A stretch of 64,000 nucleotides of DNA from Leuctra nigra. Taxonomy: Eukaryota; Arthropoda; Insecta; Plecoptera; Leuctridae. A model generated the notes under the pieces. The model saw only the letters and a list, made by a program, of their open reading frames with translations. It did no database searches and was not told where the DNA came from. The stretch lies in NCBI GenBank assembly GCA_934045905.1, contig OW203766.1, positions 14,316,309 to 14,380,308 of the forward strand. The letters are read 5' to 3'. This document shows, one piece after another, positions 13,571 through 24,700 of the stretch. How positions within the stretch are numbered: position 1 is the first letter of the stretch; each line of letters begins with the position of its first letter. A program made the translations under genes and the position numbers.

Positions 13571-15889
13571 TAATAAAAAGAATATATTTTCACTTACAAT
13601 CTTATCAATTGATCTAACTAAATTATTGTTTTCACTCCGTTGTTCCGTTTCTATGATTGATTTAACTTTAGTTCAAGTCCTGATAAAGACATTCTAAACC
13701 GAGTAATTCAGGCTTTGTAGAAGATTGTAATAAAAGATAAAATACAGCAGATTGTAGAATAAAAAGTTTTGCAAATAATTTGCGTAAGTGAGATGTTTGA
13801 TTATCAGAACTCTGCTTTGATTTGGAAAGTGAGACTATCAAGTTCCGAATGTTTAGGCGAGTTTGAAGCGTGGGGCAAGGAAGGCAGAACTTTTCATTGA
13901 AATCAGATCTGTAAACATGGTCGACGAAATAGGCGGGAAAAAGGCAAACGGAAGTGATTATTTCCTCGACTTCCTGTAGAACTGAAAATAGCTGCCATTA
14001 AACTAATTTCAATGAAAATATGTGTGGAATATGAAATTTTCTTTCGAGATAACATCGAACGACTGTTCTGGCTTGGTGGGGGAAAACTTAAAATCAATAT
14101 TTTTGTGATCTGAGAAATCTAAACCATGAATGTATATTCGTATGCCAACTAAAAACGTGTGTTTTAGCCAAGGAAAAAACCATTTGACAATAAATTTCAC
14201 ATTCAAGATAGAGAAAATACACAAACTTAATTATAACATAATGTCTTATTGTACTTAATTAATAATTCAAACATCCCATTCATAGATTTCATTTCACGAC
14301 TATTTCCTTGATCCAGAACAAATTTACTTTCTTTTATGTCAGTTTAATTCATCCCATTTTCCACGCCAAACCCACTGTCTTTCCAATTATCGATCGAGCA
14401 AGAATACAAATTGTATCCAATTTATAGTGTTTCAATTAATTCCTTTTTATCCCGGCACGCATTTTCAATTATAGCATTAAAGGCATATAAAGAGAGTCAA
14501 TTTGTGACACCTTTACCTCCGTCTACTTCAAATAACTTGTCTCACGGACCATTCATTCCCATCAAAGTGTAACAAAATTGTTTGCATTGAGAAATACACA
14601 AAACCATTTTGATTGATAAATGAAATTCATTACGCTGTCTGAGTGTGTCATGTATGTAAGAAGTCGAGTTCGTTTAGTTTGAATGATCGCCGAGTGAGGC
14701 GCAGGTGTCGGTCTCCACGAGGACAATGATAATGACTAATTGATAATCGATCCGCTAGTGGCGCTAGTGGCGCTGGGTTCCTGGAGCAAATACAAGGAAA
14801 TAAGTACTGGGGTAAACAAGTCAAATGGGGGGCTATTTGTTATAAGTATTTCAAGACAGTTTCAAGTAACCAATTTACCGATATTTCTCACGGATGTTAG
14901 TGGAATAGAAAAATGTCGTGATGATTTGTTTTAATTGTTATAACAAACACGATTTTTATAATTTACATAAAATATTTGTAGTACAAAATATTTATGATAC
15001 AATCACGAATTTCTCCTCCAAGTTGAGTGAAACTGAATTCAACATTCCAGGGCAATCAATTATTTTCTCAATATGAATGAACTAAGGGCTTTTTGTGAAA
15101 TAAATTAGCATTTTTCCACCCAGGATGGCTCTCAATGAAAACTCAAAAGCTAGAAAAATTGAACATTGGAACATTAGGAGTCATACCAATGATAGGAAGA
15201 GACAGTCAACAATGCAGTGAGAAATAAAGGAAGTCTAACATGATAACATGACAATTGAATTGGAATTGCATTAAACTGTTTTGAGTTTGAATTATACAAA
15301 TTTGAGATTATGAAGATGTTTTTTTAAATACATTTTTTAATATTAATTTGTTTTCGATATTTCTGCTGATGAAGGTCGTAGAAAGAGGTCGACATATTGA
15401 GATTATAAATACCTATAGTTTGTGTACCGTCCAAAGAAAATAGGTTTTATATAAATGAAGTATTACAGAATGATGAGTGTGTAAATGAAATGACGGTTGT
15501 AATGTTATGTGAGTATTATTTGTTTTTCGATTTTTTTACATCACTTCATGTCCCTATGCCCAATGTTCAATTGTTGTACCTCTTCGTAAAGTATGTCTAA
15601 ACTTATCGACGCAACTGCTCATGAGTCTACTGGATTCTCTTCATAAAATTATTACCCACCACATGTGTTGTGGTGTTGAGAACTTAGCCTACATCCGCAA
15701 ATAACTGGGGACTCAATCTCTTAAAGCATAAGGATAAAGTTTGCTACTGAACTTGATAATGTTATCAGTTATCGGAGTATTAATTAGAGTGCTAATAATA
15801 GGCAAGATTTGAGTCGTGGCATGGGAACAGATTGTGTCTTGAACACTCCAGTTGAGTTTCCGGACAGAGTAAGACCTGCATTCTGCATT
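13571..15889. other. no gene seen; upstream of the receptor's first exon
   Basis: No coding feature recognised. Any promoter of the receptor gene should lie here or further upstream, but I could not place a TATA or initiator with confidence. Confidence 0.45.
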
Positions 15890-16016
15890 ATGAAGATGAA
15901 GTCTTGGAGGGGGCTGATAGTGACAGTCTGGGTGCTGGTGGGTGCGTGGGTGGGTGCAGACACACGGGCTTACTTTCCCAACACACAAAACACGGCAGAG
16001 AACAACGAGCATGCAG
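15890..16016 (+). CDS. candidate first coding exon (signal peptide) of the multi-GPS adhesion-type receptor
   Basis: Reading from ATG at 15890 gives a basic N-terminus (MKMKSWRG), a hydrophobic core (LIVTVWVLVGAWVG) and a small-residue cleavage region. This is a typical signal peptide, followed by a short polar stretch. The exon ends at a strong donor, GCAG|GTATGT, in phase 1, leaving one extra G. The acceptor before the large exon at 21767 supplies TT, so the reading frame is kept across the junction. An in-frame ATG at 15821 has a better start context but would bury the signal peptide, so I prefer 15890 (or 15896). The link to the large exon is inferred from phase, topology and the large exon's lack of its own plausible start. 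It is not proven, and further small exons in the intron are possible. Confidence 0.55.
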
Positions 16017-16329
16017 GTATGTACTACACCGTAAATAGTCTGGACCTATAGAACCCAACGAACTTTATCAGTTTATCACTGATTGAATAGGGAAGTCTCA
16101 TTTTTTAAAATTTAAATTTGTAAATATCAGCACAAAAAATAATAACAAATACAATTTTCACCATAAAAAATTAACATTGTCATTAATAAAATATCAAATT
16201 TTAATGTGACATTTTGGAGGGAAAATCTGTGTGACGTACACTCGAACAAATAATAAATGGTATTCGAAAGAAATGATTGGCTGATAAATAAAGGTTTTAT
16301 GGCATCAACCCATGAAGTGTGTGCTAACG

Positions 16330-17330
16330 CATCAGTAGGTGAGCTCTGATTTCATTGATAATCACTATGAAAACACTCTGTGTAACGCGTTGATGAGCGA
16401 GCACGGATACGCGCAACACCTCGAACCGAAATTCTATCTATCGAAAATGTCGTGAAAAGACGATAATTCTTAAATTTCGTCACAGACTTGTATAAAAATC
16501 TCAAAAAATTCCTAAAATATTGGTCCCAATAACCTGCATGCAAAGTTTTAAGTTGATCGATTGAACCTTTATGATTGAACGGTTCCTTGTAAATATTAAA
16601 AAATCACAGGATCTCTTTTAAAAAAAATATACCTGCAGGGACCACTAATATGATATAAGTGTGTGTACACAATATCAGATCGATCTGTTGAAGGGTCATT
16701 ATTAGTTTCATATGCGTTTGAAAGTTTCTGCTCAAACTAACTTGGATTAGAACTGAAAAGTCAAAGTTGCCGTGATCAAATATTTTCGAAAAATTTTACA
16801 GCCAACACGCAAAATGTCCGTAAAATTTAAATAACTTAATTATTTAAACACATTTAAACACAGATTAGTTTGAAAATTGTCAAAAATACAGATAATGTTG
16901 GTCCCAATGACCATGCAAAGTTTTAAGTTGATCGGTCAACGCTTTAGTTTAAATTAAAAAAAATACATGATTTTTTTTTAAATTTTAACCAATAGGATGA
17001 TTTGTTTGAAACTTTTTAAGATTGGGGACAATGATAGTCGTTATGACTTTTCAAAATTTCAAATTGATCGGACCAACCAATCGAAATATATTTTTTTTTA
17101 AATTTGAACCAATCACAGGATCCCTTTCAAAAACGATCCCAGAGACCGCATAGATTACGTTAGTATGTGTGCAAAATCTCAGATCAATTGGTTGTGCGGT
17201 TTGACCTGGGCAGTGCAGGCAAAAACAAACAAAAAAAACACACAGAAAAGTGCCATAAGAGTACTGTGGTGACGCTCGCTACGCTCGCTCAACAAGGATT
17301 GATTGTCAAGGAACCTGACCAGCAGCCAAT
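16330..17330 (-). repeat. dispersed repeat R, longest copy
   Basis: Minus-strand similarity to 34785-35200 is clear. Shared blocks include 'gagcgtagcgagcgtcacca', 'gtgctcgctcatcaacgcg' and 'atttcggttcgagg'. The words 'ttggtcccaat' and 'aagttgatcg' recur several times within the region, so it is itself internally repeated. Open frames here encode similar peptides in both copies, but this follows from the nucleotide identity. Confidence 0.55.
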
Positions 17331-17825
17331 CCTTTGTTACAAATACCATATTTTATTCGTTTGAGTGTACGTATGACTGCCCGGTGATGTAATTTCTAAG
17401 TCCACAACAATGTGTTACCATGGTGAATACTTTGTTGCCATGGCAATGCTGAGTCCCATGACGTCAATGCCGCTATCTCTGTTTCAAAACAAGGTTAAAT
17501 AATTTTAAAATTCGGAGATTTCTCTCAATATTTCTGTATCAATACTTGAAAACTATTCATCCCACAATAATAATGTTTTGTTTGCCACATCCTAAACATG
17601 TATACATTCATACATTCTACAACTATGGAGAGAGTATATTACTATATTACCCAAGTTTTAAATTTATGTTTGAGTTGACAATTTAGTTTTATATCTTGAC
17701 GGTAGCTTGATAATGAAACCCAAGGCTGCTGAACAATAGACCACTTAAAAAATTATCAGTGTGGCTCTGCTTTTTAACAAAAATCATATGCAGTTTGATT
17801 TCCAGGTCCTCTTGTAATGGGTTTC

Positions 17826-18045
17826 AACAATTGAAGAGCTCCCCGGAACAAGGGTGAATGTGACATTTCTTAGATTGTCGGGAACAACTCCAGAGATTTC
17901 AATTCTTCTTAGGGGAAAGGTTCAATATTTCGAACTTAGATTGCGCCAGCTTACGGATATATGGATATTCATCCTTTTAAAGCAAAAATCCGCGTTTTGA
18001 AAAATTTGTCACATTCAGCCTTGTTCCGGGGAGCTCTTCAATTAT
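17826..18045. repeat. small foldback
   Basis: 'ttgaagagctccccggaaca' near 17830 is matched in inverted orientation by 'tgttccggggagctcttcaa' near 18023-18042. 'gtgacattt' pairs with 'aaatttgtcac' inside. The centre is about 130 bp. Non-coding. Confidence 0.65.
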
Positions 18046-18203
18046 AGGGCACTGGCCAAACTTTCTCCCGCTTGCATGGCGCTAGCATCGAGACAGGTCA
18101 AAACCAAGGTCCATCAAAACTACAACGCGCTAAACGTTTTTGACAGGCATAAGAAGATGTACTTACTGTGTAGATGTATCCATTTTTACTCTAGTATTAT
18201 AAC

Positions 18204-19488
18204 ATCCCAGAAAAAAACACTCCGTGTAAAAAAGGCAGCCAAGTCTCTTTACTTTAAAAAAATTCAACACCGAAAAGGAGTGATATCAAAAAAGGAGCCA
18301 AGTCAATGACATTTCCAAATATTTAATCGTATCTTTGAAATAAAAGTATAAACACCGAGAAATACTTTACAAAAGGACTTGGCGCATCGTTTTTTTAAAG
18401 ACATCATTCTATCCTAAAAGTGGAAAGAAATTTACAAGTAGGTACATTTTCCTCTTTCTATTAGAGCCAGAATCTATGAATCAAGCTACTTTTAGTAATG
18501 ACTATTTTATAGTTTTGTCAATGGCGATAGAAGCATGATTTTATGCTGTAATATATAAGTAATATAAGGGTGAAAGAATTACATAACAATTGGAAGTGGT
18601 GAGAATGTAGGTTTCTTTGGAAAACTTCCATGGAGTCAGGAGTCAGGATCCTCATCAGTGTGTTGTGTCTAATGTCCGCCCGTCCGATCGGGTAGCTCAG
18701 TTGGTAGAGCTCTCGCCCGGCAAGTGAGAGGTCCCAAGTTCGTGCCCCGGTTCGGTCGGATATTTTTCACAACACACATCCCTTCATATCAATTGGAAGT
18801 GGGCTCATACATATTCTTGCAGTACTGTTAATATGGCGATATTAGACTGGTATCTTTTCATAATTTGATCTTGACTGAAGGAAATCATGAAACGTTGTCA
18901 AATAATTACTAACTAATGGAACACAATTATATATTTTTGAAGTGTCAAGTGTATAAAGTTAAATTTTTTAATAGAAATTCAATATGACTGTCTTCTTTGT
19001 GAAATGTATTTTTATAAAATGTGTATTAATAGAAATTGTTACATGATGAGAAGGTATAACGCATGATGAGACTTAATTATATTCACCACGAAACAATATT
19101 ACGAAGATAACTATTGTGTATATTTATAGAAAGCATAGACAACAAGTTTCATAGCGTATATATTCATATAGAAAATATTTTACAGAAGGTATGTATAATA
19201 TGTACCTAATTGAAAGATGTTTCCCTATTATTCTAAACATTCAAAATGACGGTTGTATATAAATGGCACATGCTTATGAATAGAAAAATGTCTTTAAAAA
19301 AACGATGCGCCAAGTCCTTTTGTAAAGTATTTCTCGGTGTTTATACTTTTATTTCAAAGATACGATTAAATATTTGGAAATGTCATTGACTTGGCTCCTT
19401 TTTTGATATCACTCCTTTTCGGTGTTGAATTTTTTTAAAGTAAAGAGACTTGGCTGCCTTTTTTACACGGAGTGTTTTTTTCTGGGAT
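18204..19488. mobile_element. TIR element with 201-bp perfect inverted repeats
   Basis: Bases 18204-18404 and 19288-19488 are exact reverse complements over 201 bp by eye, with outer end ATCCCAG. They enclose 883 bp that have no coding frame but contain a tRNA-like sequence. Perfect identity implies a recent origin or ongoing gene conversion. I could not find a convincing target-site duplication. Confidence 0.8.
18683..18760 (+). tRNA. tRNA-like sequence (Ala-GGC-like), probably pseudogene or SINE head
   Basis: It has a good D-arm (GCTC AGTTGGTA GAGC) and an anticodon arm CTCGC/GTGAG closing the loop CCGGCAA (anticodon GGC). TCCGATC pairs with GGTCGGA as an acceptor stem. Against a functional tRNA: C instead of U before the anticodon, a T-arm that pairs poorly around TTCGTGC, and extra bases between acceptor and D-arm. 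It is bracketed by the inverted 10-mers GTGTGTTGTG and CACAACACAC (18659-18668, 18768-18777). Confidence 0.4.
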
Positions 19489-19649
19489 ATCACTTCTTTT
19501 GTTAGTTTATTCATACAGCTTGTAGCACAGCTTGTGTCCGTGCAAGAACTTATTTCTTTAAAAAAATACGCCTATGCCGATTTGGATACTTAGAAAAGTT
19601 GCGTTTGGTATATAAGATTAAAATAATTATCCAAGAAGAATAGCTTTAA

Positions 19650-20220
19650 GTTTCGTTACAATCGGTCCGGCCGTTTTCGATATATGACGTCACTTCCGGT
19701 TTTAGCAATGGCGGCCGAAAATAATGTCGTCTTGAATTCATAATTATTACTCCTACACATTTCCAAAATTTGGTTGCAATCGGTACAGCCGTTTTTGATA
19801 TATGACGTCACTTCCGGTTTTAACAATGGCGGCCGAAAATAATGTCGTCTTGAATTCATAATTATTAGTTAAACACATTTCCAAAATTTGGTTGCAATCG
19901 GTACAGCCATTTTCGATATATGACGTCACTTCCGGTTTTAACAATGGCGGCCGAAAATAATGTCGTCTTGAATTCATAATTATTAGTACAACACATTTCC
20001 AAAATTTGATTGCAATCGGTACAGCCATTTTCGATATTTGACGTCACTTCCGGTTTTAACAATGGCGGCCGAAAATAATGTCGTCTTGAATTCATAATTA
20101 TTAGTCCAACACATTTCCAAACTTAGGTTGCAATCGGTACAACCGTTTACGATATATGACGTCACTTCCGGTTTTAAAAATGGCCGCCGAGAACACTGCA
20201 ACCTTGGATTTATAATTATT
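19650..20220. repeat. 118-bp tandem array, about 4.8 units, with CRE-ETS-YY1-like sites
   Basis: TGACGTCA occurs at 19685, 19803, 19921, 20039 and 20157, exactly 118 bases apart. Each unit continues CTTCCGGTTTTA, then ATGGCGGCC (ATGGCCGCC in the last unit), then 'gtcgtcttgaattcataatt'. The frames crossing it repeat in the same period and are not genes. It lies in the receptor intron, about 1.5 kb before the large exon. Confidence 0.85.
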
Positions 20221-20284
20221 TACAAAGTACGTTTACTTATATCTATTTTAAAGTATATAGTGGTGAATTTAGCGTCATTTAGCA

Positions 20285-20880
20285 TATTTATGACGTCATT
20301 TCCGGTATAGGTCATAAAATGTGTGACGTCATTTCCGGTTTCGATATTTGAATCATCAAATATTACTGATTACATAAAGTTGACCGTCTAAATCGTTTAG
20401 CGCTGGTTTTGTTCTAATCTGTTTAGCCGTTTTTGAGACATGATGTCACTTCCGGTTTCAAAATGGCGGCTTCCGGTTGGTTTTATAACAAGTCAAATGA
20501 AATATCAAAAGTACAAACGTTACATAAATATCAAGACAATCGGATCAACAGTTGTTGCTGAAATGCAAATCGATGTATATTAAATTTCATGACGTCATTT
20601 CCGGTTTATTTAAAATAATGTTCAGTCTTTTGATATTGATAATCCATATAGATGACCGTCTGAAACGATTGGCGCAAATTTCGTTCCGATCGGTCCAACC
20701 GTTGACGAGATATGACGTCACTTCCGGTTTCAAAATGGCGGCACAAAAAATTCATGGGGTCAAGGTTAAATCAGACGCCAAAAGTGCACACGTGGTAAAA
20801 ATGTGAGATCAATCGGTTCAGCCGTTTAGGCTGTGGCCTGTTTACCGGATTTTAGCTCCAGCCTACTACTATGATTACTG
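20285..20880. repeat. dispersed copies related to the 118-bp unit
   Basis: Further TGACGTCA (or TGATGTCA) + TTCCGG copies at 20291, 20324, 20441, 20590 and 20713, two of them followed by AAAATGGCGGC. Spacing is irregular and the flanks have diverged, so these look like older members of the family. Confidence 0.65.
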
Positions 20881-21766
20881 ATTATGAAAACCGCCCTAAA
20901 ACACTGTTTTCACGGCCCTCTAGCGCGCAAAGGGCGTAACCTATTGTTCCCAAATTTGGTATATGTTGTAGGGTGGGCCATAGCTCGAAATTAAGATATT
21001 TCGCAACAATGTGAGATTTCTCAATTTTAAGATCCAGTAGGCCGAAAATGCCACTTTGATGCTTACAGTAAAAGTGGGTTTGCTCCAGCCTTTATATGAG
21101 AGTGTGCGCGCGCCGTACGACTTGGCTGGCGTGGAGCGACCGCTCCACTAGATGTATGAAAATAAGAAGATATTGCAATTTCTAAATCAAAATCCATGTA
21201 ATAACGAGAAGACACCCCCTCAGTTGTTTCATTGTTTCCATTTGCCGTGAGTCTTCAAGAAAGCCTTGGAAACAAAAAACAAAATACTGACAGCTGTCAT
21301 TACACGATCAAAATATCATTATTACACTATAGTATCTAATAATTATCCACTATTTCGGTAAATAATCAAATATCAACATACATTTTTCATTCTTATTCTC
21401 AATTCTTATGAAAATATGGTCTGTGTAGCAAGAAATCATTTGATTTAAAAGTGACCTCCCTCGACGCTAGCGCCAATAGTTACCCTAACCGACCTGGCGT
21501 CCTATCTTTGCATCGTCCTTATCAAACTGCATATGGTTTTTGTTAAAAAGCAGAGCCACATCGATAATTTTTAAAGTGGTCTATTAAACGTTGGCTTGCT
21601 TTTGTTATGTCTCGATAAAGCATTTGTTTGTCCTGATTATAGGTCGCAAAATCGGCCGCTGAACGTGCAGTTTCAGGGGTTGGTAAAGCGCTGCCCGTCT
21701 ATCAGAGCAATGGTTGCTCATAATAATCTCCCTAACCAGTGTTCTTCCTCCTTGCTTTCTTGACAG

Positions 21767-24700
21767 TTGTCACTGAGCGTGCCGTGGAGCCTCCGTACAC
21801 TCAGCTGCCCAGCGTTGCGCAGACCGAGTCTTCTGTCTCTCTCTCACTCCACAAGCCAACTGCAGCGGATGTCTCAGCGAGGAACCGCGCAGTCAGACAG
21901 TCCATCCAGGAACATCCAGACGAAGAAGAAGTCTTCAGAGAAGTAGCAGCGAAGATCAAACAACTTGCTTCGGAAAACCAAACTTCTCCCATCTCCTTAA
22001 TACGACGTGTAGTGACTCTCTTGTGTAATCATTTTGTCCCATACAGCAATAAAGACAAATTATCCGATGTTAACAAGGACATCCGTACAGTAATGTCCAA
22101 CGCGAAATGTGAGGCAGGTATATTTACCGACAAAGAGACTGGGGATGTTCTTTACATGAACACCATCGAGCTCAACAGTGAGGATAATCCTATCGTGGCG
22201 GTATCCTTTAACAGACAAACAAACCTAGATTCTGTAACACCTAGACTTTATAGAGCTCATGAAGCTGGTGATGCGTTTAATAATAGGTACGAGTTCTCCT
22301 TCAAACTGGATAATCTTGACGCCTACGAGAAGTACTCCTTCATGATCTACCCGAAGAACAAATACTTACGTGCTATGCCTCCACCCTACTGTATTGAGGC
22401 TCAAGTCATTGACCTTGTCTTGACACCGCGTGATTGGAATGAAACGGTGAATAGATCAAATGCTGTTACATCCACCTTCTTCGACCTGACGAAAATTCAC
22501 CTTGATGGCTTCCCATGCTATTACTGGAACAATGAGGTGGGTGATTGGTCAGATGATTTGTGCTTCGTTTCAAAAGATGGTTGTCAGTGTATCTTAAAAG
22601 GGGAGCTTATCTACGGGGGTCAAATTGTCTCCTGTAGATACTCGAATGTCAGAGACTCAAATTATAATGGTGGATTTGAGGATGAGGATTCTGACTCAGA
22701 TATTAGTCTTCGTTGTAACGAATTGGCAGAATACGTTAATATAGAGAATATACCGGTCGTCACTTCTACGATAGAGTACAAATCTATTCTTGATGGCACA
22801 AAATTTATTGAAAATCTGAAGCATCTTGACCACGGAACTCAGATAAATTTGCAGCAATTCATAAAGAAGTCGGTAGCAGTTTTTAGTAACATTCAAGAAG
22901 GTGTCGATGATGATGTTTTAGAATACCAGTATGATTTGTATGATGCATTACTTCAGTGTATAACGGTGTCTATGAAGAAGAATCAATTGAATCCTCTGGT
23001 TGCTGTTGCATTCAATGGTTATCCTCCCAAACTGATTCGAGGAATTACATCAATAGAATATAAGTCAGTTCAACATTTCTTTAAGACCGGCGATACTTTT
23101 GGAATTATTATAGACGAATCAATAGTGAAATACGCGTCACAATATACTTTTCTTCTCTATCCTGTGGACAAGTCACATTGGCCTGAACCTTCACTGCGGA
23201 ACTTTACCTTCAACTGTCGAGTGGGTCAAGTTGGTTTCAAACCTCGAGACAATATGACTGGGCTTAAAACCTTCTTAATTGACTTCTACTACAAACCTTC
23301 GCCCAGGCAATTCAACGTGTCGACAGGTTGTGCGATCTGGAGCGACGCTAGAGGCAACTGGAGCGATGATGAGTGTCAGTTTGACAACCTCGCACCGAAC
23401 ATGTGCCGTTGCCAGATGACAGTTTCTCTGGAAGATAAGTACAGCTTAGGTGCGTTCGTTGTGTACCAATATGTGGATAACATCCATTTTAACTTTTATG
23501 ACGACAACAAAGCATTATCTGTCGACGAAAAAATAACTCTATACGATTTATGTTTTCACGATTACAGTGACATTACTTCTTCATTGTTTCCATTTTGGTA
23601 TGCATTGGGATATTTAAATATGAATGAACCTAATATTACAATAAATCAATGGCAAAATTCTACTTCTACATTTGGTTTGCACTTAGTGCAAGATCTGGAG
23701 TTGATAATGAGTGGTACATACATTATTTCAGAAAACACATATTCCTCAGTTAATTATCATTACCTAGGTTTCTCGTTTCAAAGCATTGGACCAATCACTT
23801 CCAACAACTCGTTAAATATATACAGTTTCAGAGATCCTCAAAAGACCACAGGTATTACTCCAGAAAGCTTAAATGTTGAAGACAAACTTTCAGCCGATGT
23901 GGACCTCGTGTTAACGATTTCGAATTATATTCTTCAATCTATTCAACGTACCATGATCCTGATTTACCCAATAGCTTTGTCCTTAACGCCCACAGTAACA
24001 TTGGCCAATAACACTATTTTCAACAACCAAATCATACACTTAATTCTTGAGCCTGAGCAGAACATATCCAAGAAAGAGAATCAGTCTATTGACATGTACT
24101 TCAGATCTTGGACTCAACGCTTTGAGGACGTAAAGATCGGCTGTGCTTCCTGGAACTTCCAGCAGAATGTCTGGATTCATGAAGGATGCTGGAGTTTATC
24201 GCCAGACGGTTGTCGCTGCAGCTTGGCGCCAAATGACGGGTTAACCTTGGGAAGACAATTCGCCATATTCGAGTACAAGTACATTAACGAGTCGATGCAA
24301 AAGAGACTTGAAAGATTTCGTCATGATGATGGGCCGTCTCTGTCAGGTTTCACAGATCTTGAATATGTACTGGAAACGTTCTCTATATTGAAGTACTACA
24401 CCGAAACCCCTGTTTTAATACATTATGCAACCGATATAGTATTTCATTTAAATCATATTCTTGCGTTAGAAGAAGCGTTCCTTCACAGTCAAAGTGATTT
24501 ACTTTCAAATATTTTAGATTGCATTGATGTAATATTATTTCGACTGGGAAAAGAATATCCCTTCGCCATGAGAAAGAAACCTTGGACTTGGAGGCAGAAT
24601 CCATATGAGGTCTCCATGCTAAAGAGTGTACTCTCAAACAATGTTTCGACAGAACGAATGAATGAACACAGGTGGCTTACTTCAGAAATGCAGATCTATT

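Larger units (their letters stand above)
16017..21766 (+). other. 5750-bp candidate intron of the receptor gene
   Basis: It runs from donor GTATGT (16017) to an acceptor with a long pyrimidine tract (TTCTTCCTCC...TTTCTTGACAG). A CTAAC branch-point-like word lies about 35 bases upstream of the acceptor. The intron is mostly repeats: repeat R, two foldbacks, a 118-bp tandem array and scattered TGACGTCA-TTCCGG copies. Bases 20881-21700 hold no further recognised feature. Confidence 0.55.

Noticed and set aside
16352..16543. Similar peptides (SIDRISVRGVA-type) at 16.4 kb and 35.1 kb
   Set aside because: The similarity is explained by nucleotide identity of repeat R. Neither frame has a start context or length expected for a gene.
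19656..20201. Overlapping minus-strand frames with repeated 'NSRRHYFRPPLLKPEVTS'-type peptides
   Set aside because: They are read-outs of the 118-bp tandem repeat in shifting frames, not a protein family.
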